A stretch of DNA of 64,000 nucleotides from Myotis daubentonii (taxonomy: Eukaryota > Chordata > Mammalia > Chiroptera > Vespertilionidae). Made by a program: the position numbers and the translations under genes. Below are positions 23,171 to 51,318 of the stretch, one piece after another. The stretch covers positions 15,981,715 to 16,045,714 of the forward strand of contig NC_081844.1 in the NCBI RefSeq assembly GCF_963259705.1. The letters run 5' to 3'. Below the pieces are notes generated by a model. It was not told the origin of the DNA and made no database searches. It saw nothing but the letters and a program-made list of their open reading frames with translations. Numbering within the stretch: position 1 is the first letter of the stretch; each line of letters begins with the position of its first letter.

Positions 23171-23889
23171 GGATAATGTGTATTTTAAGAGTGCATTTCA
23201 CATTTAGAATTACTTCATCAAAAGATTTGTCAGGTGCCTCCACTAGGAATTTCCTGATGGCTTTCTATTACATGTGTATTTGTAAAGAAAACTATATGGA
23301 TTATTGCCTAAGTTTATTCTTAGGCAACCTCCATGTTCCAAAGATCTATAATCAAACCACAGACAAGAGGGGAGGGGGGAATCCAGAGCCTAGTGGAAGA
23401 ACTACTTCTTGGCTTATTATTGCCAGAGTGAGAACACTTTGAGTTATTCCTAAACTGTAATTGACGCTAGCATCTCAGAATCCCACCCACTGCCAGGGTC
23501 AAAGATTGCTGTAATACAGGAAGGGTAGTCTGCCAACTCCCTTCATTTAAAATAAACCCTGAATAGACATCTGGCAAGTGGGGTTGTGATATTGGAAAGA
23601 AGAATGGTTTTTGGCTAGCAGCTCTAAACATTTAGCTAAGGGCTGATAAGGACCTATGGATCTTTTCCAATCACCATTTTTTTTTCCCTACTTTAAATGG
23701 AAGGTAATTCATTTTATTCTAGGATGAAAGGAATTTGCTTCTGCTGGGATTTGGACTTAACCTTCTTCAGAAGTCTAGGTATTTCATACTAGATCACTGA
23801 GAGTACAAACATCTTTAAGATAGATGGGCATTTGTTTTCCCACAAATCAAAAGCCCTGTATCCACATTTGGTGCCCTTATTATTTCTTT

Positions 23890-24081
23890 TTAAAATATAT
23901 TTTATTGATTTTAGAGAGAGGAAGGGAAAAGGATAGAGATAGAAACATCCAGCAGCTGCCTCCTGCATGCCCCCTATTAGGGATTGAGCCCACAACTGGG
24001 GCATGTGCCCTGACCGGAATCCAACCATGACCTCCAGGTTCATGGGCCACCGCTCAACCACTGAGGCACACTGGCTGGGCT
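23890..24081 (-). mobile_element. Ves SINE
   Basis: TTTATTGATTTTAGAGAGAG body and the head CACTGAGGCACACTGGCTGGG. Confidence 0.87.
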
Positions 24082-24712
24082 CTTTGTTTAATTTCTTGAA
24101 ATGGATTTTGCTCAAATCAGATCTAACATCACTGAATAGTAAAGAGCACGCAGAAGCAACACAATGGGTATTCACCTTCCACAAAAAAGGTCCTAAATGG
24201 CTTAGCTGGTTAAGAGTATTATAAGGCCATGGCTAAGATCAGTCTTAAACTTCTTAATGACCTGTTTATTTTGCGTAGCTCTGTTCCACAATCACCTCTC
24301 AAACCCATTTCTAAGTAAAGGAGGCCCAGGTAACAAGGCACAGGCAGAACCAATACCAGCGACAGGAAAACACAACAGAAACTGCTGCCAGTGGGAAAGG
24401 AGCCCATGCTCGCAAACACAGAGCTTACAGGCCCTTCACTTGGTCTTTTCATTCATTCTGGGTGGCAGGTGCTGACATCACAGCAAGAAACCAGATACAG
24501 CTTCACCCAGAAGGAACTTGGTGTGTAAGTCCAGTATTAGGTGGACTTAGCCTCGGAAGGCTCTCTACAGGTGGCACAAGCCAAAGTACAGAGTGAATGT
24601 CATTTTGAACAGCAGACTATAGTCTACTATAGTAGCTACTAGTGCAATTTACCAGTGAAAGACCAATGTGAACCACTTAATCTATTACTCCAGTTTGAAA
24701 AGTGGAAGGACT

Positions 24713-24909
24713 GCCCTGGCCAGTGTGGGTCTGTTGGTTGGGCGTCATCCCATGCATCAAAAGGTTGCTGGTCAGGGTATATGCCAGGGTCTTGGGTTCG
24801 ATCCCTGGTAGGGGGCATGCAGGAGGCAGCTAATCTATGTTCTGCTCTCACGTCGATGTTTCTTTCTCCCTTCCTCTCAGTGAAAAATCAGTAAAAATAT
24901 TTTTTAAAA
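24713..24909 (+). mobile_element. Ves SINE
   Basis: Flanked by AGTGGAAGGACT (24701-24712) and AGTGAAAGGACT (24910-24921). Confidence 0.9.
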
Positions 24910-25258
24910 AGTGAAAGGACTCAGCAACAATAAGCATTGGGGAACCTCTACCATAGCATTAAGATCGCATCAATTCTTTTACTGCTCATTTTTAGTGTCA
25001 AACAAATTCCTGGTCCTGTGACTAAAGATAAATAAGAAAAGGTTTATAACTTAAGTGTTATGACAGGACTTATCCCTGTAAGATATAAAGGAAATGTGGT
25101 TTACATGAACCAAATTACTACTCAAGTTTTAAATTGTGGATTTATAACAAGAGAAAAGTGAAATGAAAAGCTCTTTAGGAAACACCACAGTTCTATCATG
25201 CAACATCAGTGATGTCACAGGCCCATAAAAGATAAATTAATCATTTAAAATGAGCATG

Positions 25259-25494
25259 GCCCTAGCTGGCTTGGCTCAGTGGATAGAGCGTCAGCCTGCA
25301 GACTAAAGGGTTCCAGGTTTGATTCCAGCCAAGAGTACATGCCTGGGTTGCGGGCTCGATCCCCAGTAGGGGGCGTGCAGGAAGCAGCCGATCAATGATT
25401 CTCTCTCTCCATTGATGTTTCTATCTCTCTTTCCTTTTCCCTTCCTCTCTGAAATCAATAAAGAAATATATTTTAAAAAATAAGAAGATAAAAT
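25259..25494 (+). mobile_element. Ves SINE
   Basis: Flanked by AAAATGAGCATG (25247-25258, 25495-25506). Confidence 0.93.
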
Positions 25495-25523
25495 AAAATG
25501 AGCATGTTATATTTACGATTCCT

Positions 25524-25743
25524 GCCCTGACCGGTTTGGCTCAGTGGATAGAGCGTCGGCCTGCAGACTCAAGGGTCCCAGGTTCGATTCCGGTCAAGGG
25601 CATGTACCTTGGTTGCGGGCACATCCCCAGTGGGGAGTGTGCAGGGGGCAACTGATTGATGTTTCTCTCTCATCGATGTTTCTAACTCTCTATCCCTCTC
25701 CCTTCCTCTCTGTAAAAAATCAATAAAATATATATTTTAAAAA
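25524..25743 (+). mobile_element. Ves SINE, young
   Basis: Starts GCCCTGACCGGTTTGGCTCAG and is flanked by GATTCCT. It is the last repeat before the SLC39A14 3' end. Confidence 0.93.
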
Positions 25744-25882
25744 GATTCCTTCTAAAATCCCTTCTCCAAATGTAAGGTGGACCAATAAAACAAAGCTTTG
25801 AAGTCAAGTGAGACACCATCGCCACCTTGTGTTTAACAGCCTTCATTTCACCCACATTATTGCAAAAAAAATCACACGTAGA

Positions 25883-28756
25883 ACAATTATAGAATATAGC
25901 TTTATTTATAGAATCTTACAAACAAAACATTTAAAATCCATAACTTAAGTTATTTTCTTTTCTAATTTATTGTCATAACTCCTGAGTTATTTTTAAAAAT
26001 ACTGTGATGGAACTGCAGAACTATAAAAGGAAATAGAAACAATAAAAACCTAATCTCTCTTGGAAAAATCAGACTTTTTGTTTTTAAGCAGATTTCCAGC
26101 ATACTACCATGTGTTCGGAAGAAGACTTACTAAGAACAGGTCATATGATACCCAAACAGAGAAGCCTTTTTTAAAATCCAGGGTGAAGGACCAATGAAGG
26201 AAAGCCCCAAGTTGACACTAGACACAAAAGGCCTTTGGAGGCAAAGAAGAGAGGCAACCTGCCTGGCAGGGCGAGGGTGAGAAGCGGCAGGACCCCGGGT
26301 CCCAGTTCACTGCTCCTGCAGGACACAGACTTTCCTTGCTATTGTTAATAGGAGCTGGTCCATCCAGGTATAGAAGTAGATGATGTGAATGCCAGGGGGG
26401 CAAAAGTCCTCAAAATTCACTACCCCTCAGACTTCTAATATATACAAACGCTTTCAAAACAGCAAATTCAACAAAAGTTCAAAAGAAGTCGCCACATTTT
26501 CAACTCATGAGGCAGGTCTGTTGCCAATAGCAACATACAATCAGTTGAACGATTTGAGTGTTTTCTCCCTTTCTAAGCTCCAACCAGGACTGGCCTCTGG
26601 ACTAGTTACAGTTTAAAGAGAATTTCCCTTTGAGGCAGCTGTCTATGTAAGGAAGGTTCTTAATTCACATGTGCTCAGAAAGGGTAAGCACCTTACTACT
26701 TCAATTGTTAAAAAAAAAATTTGTTAAACACTCTATTTTTGAGCTCTTCTAAAACTAGGAACCCATTAACCCTAACTAATTTACTCCAAGAAGAATGGTA
26801 TTCGTAAGGAATGATCTATAGGGAATGCTAAAACTGTAAATTTAATACATCAATGTGAATTAAGGAAAGCAAAATCTTTTAAAGTCTTAAAGTTTGAGTG
26901 CTATTTTCTGCTAGCTCCTGAAAGCAATCTGAGAAAACAACAACAGAAAAGACAAAGAATCAGTAACAATAACAATGTTAACATAAAGTTAGATTCCAAC
27001 ATTCAAGGAATTGGTTCTTTGGTAAAACTGGACCATAATCCTATCAGGAGACAGACCTGATATCTAACCTAGAATCCTGGTAAATGTTTTCCTTCTTCTT
27101 TAGCCCATTCTCAAGTCAATAGGCCGGAGAAGGAGGAAGAACTTCTAAAGTACCACCAGCAGTTTTCCTGCTCATGTTCTTTTCAAGAATATTCCTGGTT
27201 TGAGGGATGTTTTCAAAGAAGAAAAAAACAAAACAAAACAAGATAGAGGCTGCTTTTAATTCCTGTTCAGCGGGAAGTTTTTCTGGGTAGCAGAGAAAAA
27301 CTCACAGGTGCTGGCAACGAACCAGCAGTTGTCAGTCATGCACACGAATCAGTTTGCGAACACCACCCCTGGGCTGCAACTGTGGGCGCCACACAGAAAG
27401 GCTTCTGGAGAGGCTGGCTCCCCAAAGTGGCTAAGGAATCTCACATTATCAATATGATAATAATAAATCAATTCACCTAGTGAACCTGGATTAGCTCCCC
27501 TTGAAGCCAGCGTTCTGAGAAGAGGGCTCCACAGTGCCAAGGCTCACAGACAAGTCTGTCAATCCATTTCTGAAGAGAGCTAGAGCAATGATATCGATAC
27601 AGGATTCGCCCTTTCTTGTTTGGGGTGAGGACAGTGCCCGTTAAAACCCTTTCATAGCGGACTCAGCGGGCCCTCTGTTCTGCACACACCTGCAGAGCCC
27701 AACCGAAGTTCTGGACCTTGCATCTCACAGTTGTATGATTCGTACTCTTATTCGTAAAATTAGCAAATCCTAAACGGTGTCTGCACGGATTCCTCTTCTG
27801 GTACCGATCGAAGCTGCACTCTCATTCCGTAAGACATGTGGGCCAGGGGAGGGAAATCGGTGCAGCCTCCCCTCTAACACCAGCATCGAATGTGCTCAGA
27901 ATGTGCTTCTAGGCAGGTAGCTACGATGGGAGTGGGGAAGAGGAGGTGGAAATCACAGCAAAACCTGTGGATTTGTTGCAGGCCTCCCTTCTCCGCCCTC
28001 TGTTCTTATTAGTGTTACTCTGAAAGAAGGGGAGGTCCAGGTACCTGAACCCACATGTTAGCTCTGCTGGACGGCCAGGAAACACCAGGTGCAGCCACAA
28101 AATCAGCATTCCAGTGGCACAAGCAACGGTCCGACAGGACACACACCATGCGTTCTCCTTCCCTCTCACTCAGGATGACCTCGCCTCCCTCCCGCCTTTC
28201 TCCTGTCCCAACGTTCTGTTCTCTCTGAGAGAAGAGGCAACTGAACTGATTGAAAATCAGGAACTCCTGTCTCCTGTACCTTTTCTGTAAAAAAATAGGA
28301 CTCTATTCACTAAAAAAATGGGTCATCTTGAGGTCCAGGATACACAGATTCATAGGCCCTAAACCATAGACTCACTTCCTGATATTTCTAACCAGGTTAT
28401 AACTGCTGCCTATATTTTTGCATTGGGGCAAAGGACCCCAAATCTCTCAGCACTGGTTCGGAGAGAAAGGGGCCAGGGTAACCAGAGGAAAAAATGAGGC
28501 TTGTCTGCTAAGCTGCATTTAGGTTCCAGAGTCACTCTGAGAAGGAGGGAGAAGAAAGGAGAGAGGTGCTACCGGGAGACTGTTACCAGGCAGCGTATTA
28601 CTAGCAAAAAGCATTTTAAAAACAACTGACATTTCCGTGGAGAAATACAGTCCGTGTCACAGTTTCTAAAAGAACTGCCTCTCCTGAGGCGCCTCATGGA
28701 TGCCGCGTCCGAGGGCTAAGGGGCCACCCGTCAGTTCCTCAGGTTCCTGCAGGGCC
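25883..28756 (-). other. SLC39A14: SLC39A14 3' untranslated region
   Basis: About 2.87 kb from the stop codon to the poly(A) signal, continuous with exon 9. I recognise no SINE, Helitron or LINE here, although SINEs press right up to its end (25524-25743), as expected of a constrained terminal exon. The cleavage position is inferred. Confidence 0.75.
25901..25906 (-). promoter_or_regulatory. SLC39A14: Poly(A) signal AATAAA of SLC39A14
   Basis: TTTATT on the plus strand, which is AATAAA in the gene's sense, 2.85 kb past the stop. A U-rich stretch (TGTGATTTTTTTTGC in gene sense) lies about 30 nt downstream, giving a good cleavage site near 25880-25885. Confidence 0.7.
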
Positions 28757-43164
<14,408 letters not shown>

Positions 43165-43225
43165 GGTGATCAGTAACCCTGCAAGAACAAAAAGGCAGAT
43201 GAAGGTGAGGCTTAAAAACCTACCT

Positions 43226-43425
43226 CTCAGCCCCGGCCAGGTAGCTCAGTTAGAGCATCATCCTGAGACGCCAAGATTGTGGGTTGGATCCCCATTGAAG
43301 GCGCATACAAAAATCAACCAATGAATGCATAAACAAGTGGAACAACAAACTGATGTTTCTCTCTGTTCCTCCCTCTCCCACCCCCGTCTAGCGTCAATAA
43401 ATAAAGAAGTACAATTTTAAAGTCC
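43226..43425 (+). mobile_element. tRNA SINE, second bat family
   Basis: GCCCCGGCCAGGTAGCTCAG head and a body with AATCAACCAATGAATGCATA, unlike the standard Ves body. It lies just upstream of exon 2. Confidence 0.8.
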
Positions 43426-43541
43426 TTATCTTTTAAAGATACAGAAATAACCATGGATTAAATAGTATCTGGGATTTGCTTCCACATAATTAAGGAGGAG
43501 TACTGGCATGGGAGTATAGATGAGACAAGATGGGACATGAG

Positions 43542-43770
43542 GCCCTAACCGGTTTGGCTCAGTGGATAGAACGTCGGCCTGCGGACTCAAGGGTCCCAGG
43601 TTCGATTCCGGTCAAGGGCATGTACCTTGGTTGCGGGCACATCCCCAGTAGGGGGTGTGCAGGAAGCAGCTGATCGATGTTTCTCTCTCATCGATGTTTC
43701 TAACTCTCTGTCCCTCTCCCTTCCTCTCTGTAAAAAATCAATAAAATATATATATTTAAAAAAAAAAAAA
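43542..43770 (+). mobile_element. Ves SINE, young
   Basis: Flanked by perfect GATGGGACATGAG (43529-43541, 43771-43783). Confidence 0.96.
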
Positions 43771-44585
43771 GATGGGACATGAGTTGGTCATTGCTGAACC
43801 TAAGTGATGTGTAGATGGCAACTCATTATACTATTCAGTCTACTTTTGTATATGTTTGAAATTCTCCAAAATAAAAACCTAAAAAATTAATACTACCACT
43901 AAAAGAAAAAACAGACTGGGAAAAATACACACCATCAAACATGACAAAGGTTTACTTCTATCCTACCTAAATTAGGGTAAATGGAAAATATGCAGTCTCT
44001 CTGGTTTGTTAAGAGTACAAATGGAAACGATGGATAATGCTACTGCAACTTATTAAAATAGCAACACAGATTTTTAAAAAATATATAAAACCAAATGTTA
44101 GTGAGGCTGAACAACCAAAGAAGATGCGGCTGGTGGCTATAAAATAATGTGACTCTTGAAAAGCTATGATAACAGAAGTATTTAAATCCTCTGAATCTGC
44201 AATTCTACTTCCAGAATTTACAGTCACAAAGCAATTCAAAAACAAAAAGGCTACAGGCAGAAAGATGTGTTAGGGTGAAATTTAACGTTAAGAAGAAAAA
44301 CTATGATGTAGCAGAGTTAAGAACTGAGAAGGAACAAAGAAAAATGAAAGCTTTAAGACAGTAGGACACACGATTTTTCATTTGTTAAATCATTTCCCTT
44401 CGTACAGTTATAATTTAATTAGTGAAATAAACATCAGGAAGGGAAAAGGAGGCTCCTACTTAATCCAGACCCAGGACCCAGTCACGGCAGTAGTTTCCAC
44501 GCCTCCCTAACCATGAGGCCTCGCTGTGGGTCACTCCACCTCCAGCCTCTGCTTGCGACAGAGGAGCTACACAGCAGAGTGGTTC

Positions 44586-45330
44586 TGTGGTGGGCAGTCA
44601 GACAGACATGAGCAGAGCAAGGACGGTGGGCCAGGTACAGAAGGTCACCTGGGTGGAAAAGCCCCAGGTGCTTAGCAAGGGACAACCCATTGTAGGGGGG
44701 GACCTGCCCCGTAGGGTGACCTTTCTTCCCCCAGCATATTTGCTGGTCATGCGGTTTGGACCCCCTGACCTTTCCTCCCTAGAGATAACATCTAGACCTC
44801 AGTCATATTTTATTTAGCTCCAGGCCCAGATAAGCAACAGAACCGGCCACAGCTGTCCTCAGGACCAGCTGCACTGGATAATGACCCCCGCCCTGGTGCC
44901 GGCCAATCAGTGGAGACCACAACCCTGAAAGGACACCCCTGGAAAACTGCTGAATATGCTATTGAGATCTTCCCCTGGGGCCTCCCCATAAATCTCCACC
45001 CTCAAAACCCTTAGGACAGAGGACCCAGTGCCTCTCCCTTTCCCTGTCCCTTTCCCTTCCCTGCCCCAGGCAAGTTACCATTAGCTTCCTCACTCCCAAG
45101 CTCCAAGGGCCCTTCCTTTACCGCTGTAACTTGTTTCCTAAGCCCTTTTCTTCTAGGAATTACTTTTTCTCCCTCTGTGATTTTATAAATAAATATTCTC
45201 TTACAGTTTGGGTCTTGGCTCTGAATTTTTTCCTAGCCAGAACCCAACTACCAAGGTTGCAGAACCAAAGTTAGGTTTGACCCCACTGGCCAGACACCTA
45301 GTGCCGTTCCGGCCGCCTACGACAGCTCAG
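44586..45330 (+). mobile_element. Solo LTR of an endogenous retrovirus (copy 1)
   Basis: Starts TGTGGTGGGCAG. It has CCAATCAGTGGAGACC, a CCATAAATCTCC promoter-like motif and an AATAAA signal near 45188 followed by a TTGGGTCTTGGCTCTGA stretch. The second copy lies at 62816. The right border is not certain, and I see no internal retroviral genes. Confidence 0.6.
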
Positions 45331-45419
45331 AGCAGGCCTGTTTGCACCCCGGATCTGCCCCTTACCGGCTGCGTGATCTCCGGTGAGGTATTAACCAGCG
45401 CCAACATTCTAGAAACACC

Positions 45420-45655
45420 CAGACCAGCGACGGCCTTTGGTGTCAGAAAGACCTAGCTTGAATTCCCGCAATACTGCTTACCCAGAGTGACCTTGGCCAA
45501 GTTACTTTGGCTCCTCTCCACACTTTGGTTCTCTCATCTATAAACTTGGTAGCGCTCATTGGGTTACTGTGAAGATTTACCGCAATGAGCTACGATAAGT
45601 CTACTGAGTGCACGGGCTTTAGAAAGCACTCAATGAAGTGTGGCTATTACTTTAA
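45420..45655 (-). mobile_element. MIR SINE
   Basis: CAGAAAGACCTAGCTTGAAT, GGCCAAGTTACTTTGGCTCC and GCACTCAATGAAGTGTGGC: MIR in the reverse of its usual orientation. Confidence 0.6.
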
Positions 45656-47213
45656 GACTTACAATTAGCAGAGTTCCTCTACTTTGACTCCTTCTCAGCT
45701 CAGACACTGAGCTGCTAACAGAAATATCCCTTTGGCTGACTTTATTTATTCCAGGCCTATGGTGCGCACATCACACAAGTCCCTGACCGCAAGCACATCT
45801 GGGACATTCCAGGCGGTATGGGGCATACACAGAATCTGAGGCACAAAGCATCACTCTTTATGGAATAAACTTTGAGTCACGCAAACGAATGGATTGGGTA
45901 TCACAAAAACGGTGCTTCGTAAAAGTGTTACTTTGAGACTAACAACTCTCAAATCTCCACCAAGAACCAAAAGTTAAATTATGGTGTGCAGGGTGGATCT
46001 TAGCCCAAAATGGCTAAACCCCATTGTATGAAGAAAGCTGTTCTCCGCCTGACCACACCCGTCTGTCTAAGGGTCGACTTGGACTGTCAAAATGAAGAGC
46101 TGCGTGGACTTAGGAGAGGCAGACAGGCAGAGAGGCAGCTAGCGCTACCCGTGTGCACCTTGCTTTGCACTGATGTTCATGATTCCTGTAAGAGAATCGG
46201 GACACTTATACTAAATGAGGAGACGGGTTCAGAGATTAGGAAACGTGATCCATTGCCAGCAAATAGAGCAGTGAAGCCAGAAACTAAATTTTTCATGGAA
46301 GGAAGCCAGGTCTGAAGGACACTAAAGCCAGAGCACTCTTAACCACTATCCCTGCTGGATAGAGACACAAAAATACACACCCTGGCTCCCATGGAGACCC
46401 CCAAAATCCTGCATCCTCTGGGCAGACGGGCCCCAGCTCCTATCAGCCCAGGAAGCACCGGTGTAGAGGAACACCCAGATACGCCTCAGCAGCTGGCCTG
46501 TATTGTAGGGCTCCTTCTATAGAACAACTTCAACAAAAACAACTGTTCTACTTCAGCTATAATTCTCAAATTTATCTGTAGCAACTTCAAAACGTCAGAA
46601 AAAAAACAAATATAAAAATTTCTTCAAGCATGAATTTTAGCTCTACCTGGATTGGTATTCATGTCAAGGTCAGCATTTATTAAGTATTGGCTCTTCACTG
46701 ACCCAGGGGCCATGGCAGCCTGGAGCGGGTGGGTAGATTCAGCAAGAGGAGCCTTCCTGCCTGGCCAGCACTCTGACGGAGCCCACCCCCCAGAGCCTAA
46801 TAACAACGGGAGGGTAGTAAGAAGTCTGGTCCAGGCACCTGAGAGTTGCTCAAGACACTTCAAATCCAAGTGACCCCGGACTTCTGGCAGACATGAGAAG
46901 GAGAGCTTTCCGCTCCAATGCAGATTTTTCTTCCCTTTACCTACAAGTTATTCTTAGAAAAAAGGTTTCTAAAAAGAAAGAAGAGAGGCCACACACACAC
47001 ACAGCTCTTGGTATAGCTGGGTGGTGCAGCTGGGCAAGTCCTTGCCGTGTGGCCCAGCTGCAGGAGGAAGCCGGGTCCACTAAGGCCATGGAAATGGGCG
47101 GGCCAGTGGGCCGCTGCAGTCCCCCCAAGGAGCTGAGCCCACTGCCCTCAAGGACACCTTCCAGGAGTGGTAAGAAGAGCATGTGGGACAGGGCATCAAA
47201 GGAAGTTGGAGAG

Positions 47214-47426
47214 CCCTAACAGGTGTGGCTCAGTGGATAGAGCGTCGGCCTGCGGACTGAAGGGTCCCAGGTTCGATTCTGGTCAAGGGCATGTACCGTG
47301 ATTTCGGGCACATCCCCAGTAGGGGGCGTGCAGGAGGCAGCTGATCGATGTTTCTCAGCGATGTTTCTGACTCTCTATCCCTCTCCCTTCCTCTCTGTAA
47401 AAAAATCAATTAAAAAAAATTTTTTT
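47214..47426 (+). mobile_element. Ves SINE, young
   Basis: Flanked by perfect AAAGGAAGTTGGAGAG (47198-47213, 47427-47442). Confidence 0.96.
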
Positions 47427-48064
47427 AAAGGAAGTTGGAGAGACAAAGGCTTGAGGGTGCCATTGGCTCAGAAGACCAGGCTCTCCCACTAAAGAGAAGC
47501 TGCAGTTTCCCCATTCCTTTGTTCACTCGGCTTGGGTTCAAAGAAGTCAATTATTTTAGTGCCTTAGCTCAATCCTTGGGGCTAGACCCAATCCTTGGGG
47601 GTCTGGGGCGAATAAAAGACCTATGAGGAAGCCCGACCCTCTGTGGAACTTCAGAGGTGCCCTTACCATCTTGGAGGCTCCGAAATCAGAACTGCACCTG
47701 CCCGTCACCTTCACTTGGTCTAGAAATGCCTCATCTTAGAAGCCGCACTCTGTCCTGTGGACATACCTGACTGCTGGATTCACCATGCTGCATTCTCTCT
47801 ATGCCCACTCCCCTTTCAGAGGGGAACAAACATTTACTTCTCTTTGGGGTGACAAAGTAGTGACATGCCATGATACTTGGTCCAGAGGGTGGACATGGAT
47901 GTGAGTAGAACAGGCAGCAGAGACCTGTGGGGCCTGGGAGCTGCTAGGCCTCAAAACACCCACTCCCTTCCCTGGCCACCAGCTGACTAGCTAGTCCACT
48001 ATTCTCAGATTCCTCTGGGGCCAGGAATGACATGTGGAAGGTAAGATCAAATGCTCCAGAGACA

Positions 48065-48284
48065 GCCCGGCTGCTGTAGTTCAATGGTTGAGCATCGACC
48101 TATGAACCAGGAGGTCATGATTCCATTCCCTGTCAGGACATGTGCCGGGGTTGTGGGCTTGATCCCCAGTAGGGGGCATGCAAGAAGCAGCTGATCAATG
48201 ATTCTCTCTCATCATTGATATTTCTATCTCTCCCTATACCTTCCTCTCTGAAATCAATAAAAACGTGTTTAAAAAAATTTTTTT
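48065..48284 (+). mobile_element. Ves SINE
   Basis: Flanked by perfect AATGCTCCAGAGACA (48050-48064, 48285-48299). Confidence 0.95.
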
Positions 48285-48749
48285 AATGCTCCAGAGACAA
48301 ACTTGGCTAAGGCATAACTGTTTCCAAGGCCAACTGGTAAACCACAGAAAACGGGTAAGACATGTGTTTGAAATCCTACCCAATATGTTGAGTTGGTGCC
48401 CCCTCAAAGTATGGGCTATGGGGGAGCACAATAAATTACAGCTGCTGTCTCAGGCGGCTGGGGTAGCAATCCATGCAAGGGCAGTCTGAATTGGGTCTTT
48501 TCATAGCACTTTATATAAAGTTGAGAAAAGGCTGGCTGCTACACCAAATAATGACCCTGGGGGCTGGTGGGATGGATGAGGGGTTGTAGTGAGCATGTGG
48601 GAGGAAGGGGATGCTGTAGTGATATGAATGATGTTCCCAGAGTGCTGGCCCCACTTCTGACTGGCCTCACTGAATCATCCTGAGCTTCCCCTCAACTGTC
48701 TTCATCCCTACCTGAAATCCCAAGAACATAAAAAAAGAGGTGTATAGTT

Positions 48750-48939
48750 ACCCCTCAGTGGCTCAGTGGTTGAGTGTCAACCTATGAACCAGGAGGTCAC
48801 AGTTCGGTTCCTGGTCAGGGCACATGCCCAGTTATGGACTCAATCCCCAGTAGGGGGCGAGCAGGAGGCGGCCGATCAATTATTCTCTCATCATTGATAT
48901 TTCTCTTTCTCTCTCCCTTCCTCTCGGAAATCAATAAAA

Positions 48940-48973
<34 letters not shown>

Positions 48974-48997
48974 CTATATATTCTTTTTTTCTTTTTA
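48750..48997 (+). mobile_element. Ves SINE ending in a (TG)n tract
   Basis: Flanks AAGAGGTGTATAGTT (48735-48749) and AAGAGGTGTCTAGTT (48998-49012). The (TG)n at about 48941-48971 arose in its tail. Confidence 0.9.
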
Positions 48998-49860
48998 AAG
49001 AGGTGTCTAGTTCTTTTACTTCCTCTCAGGACAGACAGCTGATGTCTCTGAGACACCTGTGGCCTCCTCACATTCCTCCAGGGCTGGGAGCATCAACGAC
49101 ACAACCAACTACTACAAGGCAGCTCCTACCCCTCTGGGGTTCTCTCCCACCAACAGCTCATCTCTGCAGACAATCAAGTAGACAGGTCTTTCTACTGTCC
49201 CACCCCACCCCATCAGAGGGCTGGGACTTGTCAACCTAACAGGACCATCTCCCCAGTGGACATTCCCAAAGGCCGATGGCTCTGAGTGAGTCCAGGGGCA
49301 ACATTCCTGAGCCTCCCTGGGGAGACATCAAAAATCCCTGAAACCTGCAGGCGACGGACACAGACAGGCCTCGGGCAGAGGTGGAGGTCCCGAGGAATCA
49401 GGAACCCCGCACTCACCTCGCTGGGTTCAGGGGGTGATACTAACTCTGGGTTCAGGGGGCAGCACCAACTCTGGCAGCAGGAGGCCCATGGGCTTGGTGT
49501 GCAAAGTCCAGTTTGCAGCGACTCCACACAACTCACTGACCTCACCAGGTTTGTTTCCTCATTTTGGAAAGAGGAAAACAAACCCGCGGGGGTGTGAGTA
49601 AGGAAGTTAAAGAATGCTGAAACACTATATAAAGATAAAGATTTCTGAGGTAAGACGGAGAATTGAAATGGCATCAAAAATTTCCTTCCCCTGATAATTA
49701 ACATTTGAGTAAAAAAAAAAAAATTGTATAAAAAGCAAGCAAGAAAAACAGTCACCAAGAGCAGCCAAACAAAGAGATGGGAAAACTCTGATAGAATAAC
49801 TTCAAAACCACAGGCGAGGAAAGGAATGTGGAGGCATCCCGCACGGCTCACCTCCTACCC

Positions 49861-50053
49861 CAGTGGTCGGCAAACTGCGGCTCGCGAGCCACATGCGGCT
49901 CTTTGGCCCCTTGAGTGTGGCTTTTCCACAAAATACCACGTGCGGGCGCGCATGTACAGTGCGATTGAAACTTCGTGGCCCATGCGCAGAAGTCGATATT
50001 TTGTGGAAGAGCCACACTTAAGGGGCCAAAGAGCCGCAGTTTGCTGACCACTG
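49861..50053. mobile_element. hAT-type MITE (GGCAAACTGCGGCTC family)
   Basis: Begins CAGTGGTCGGCAAACTGCGG and ends GCAGTTTGCTGACCACTG. It is a near-palindrome with the inner arms TTGGCCCCTTGAGTGTGGC and its complement. Confidence 0.85.
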
Positions 50054-50901
50054 TACCTAGCCTCCTAGCCCGGCTCATCTCCTAGCCTCCTTGCCAGGCC
50101 CAGGCCTGAAGCCATGGTAATGAAAGCAGACCATGAGAATTCCAACTTCTCCCAAATGGGGAGGTGGGTGGGAATGGAAAATTGCCAATGTTTCCTCCCT
50201 CAATATAGGGAGTACTGGGGAAAGCTGCTGGGAAGAACATCAAATAGGTGAAATTCAAAGAACAATGGGCTGACTCTCTGAGGGAAAGCAGGGCTCTGAG
50301 GCACATACTGAATGAACTGAGGGAAAACTGAGTTTTCCTCCGCCTCCAAGAGAAACAGAGCACGCCCCCTAAATAAGTGGGCTGAGCCACACCACGGGGG
50401 CTGTTACCCAAATCCCAGAACAGAAGACACTCCATCTCCCTCCTCACACCCACAGTCCTCGTTCATCCAGGCTACAAAACAGGTCACAAATACCCAGCTC
50501 TCAGCACTGCCTTGGTGGGGATGGAGTCAAATCTACCTCAACGTGCTGGGAAGAAAGCCATGTCTTATTTTGGAGCCAGAGTGAGAGAGCGCCAGCATGA
50601 ACATGAAAAGAAAGAGCAGGCCAACCCTGCAAAAGACCAAGATGCCAACTGAAGGTGCGACCTAGCTCCCCACGACTGCCTCACAGTGCAGAGTAACTCA
50701 ATCAGAATGCGATGCAATACACAGCTCGCGCACGAGATAAAAGGAGGTGCAGGCTACTCAAAAACAAGACAGTAGCCCCGAAGAATAAATTATAATGAAC
50801 AGATCAAAATTCTGTCAGTAATTTCAAAGGAAAATACTGACAGAGGAAGGTTTGAGATCATCACAGTGGACGCAGAAGTTTAAGACAAACTGAAACAAAT
50901 A

Positions 50902-51268
50902 CAGTCATGTGCGGCTTAACGACAGACATACATTCTGAGAAACGTGTCATTAGGCAATTTCGTCATTGTGAACATCACAGAATGTACTAGTACTTACACA
51001 AACCTACATGGTATAGGCTACTGCTCTGTAGGGGAGGAAAAATAATTTTGGGAGAGACCCAGTTAAACTGCAGTAACTCACCCAAATAGCTGAAGCCACC
51101 ACCTTAAATACCACCTTCAGGTGAAGACAGAAGAATATGTTAGAGCCCTGGCCGGGTTGCTCAGTTAGTTAGCGTCATCCCGATACGCCAAGGTTGCAGG
51201 TTGGCTCCCCAGCCAGGGCACATACAAGAAACTACCAATGAATGCATAGTTAAGTGGAACAGCAAATT

Positions 51269-51318
<50 letters not shown>

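Noticed and set aside
49231..49851. 206-codon minus-strand ORF
   Set aside because: Translation without known similarity; compositionally ordinary intron sequence.
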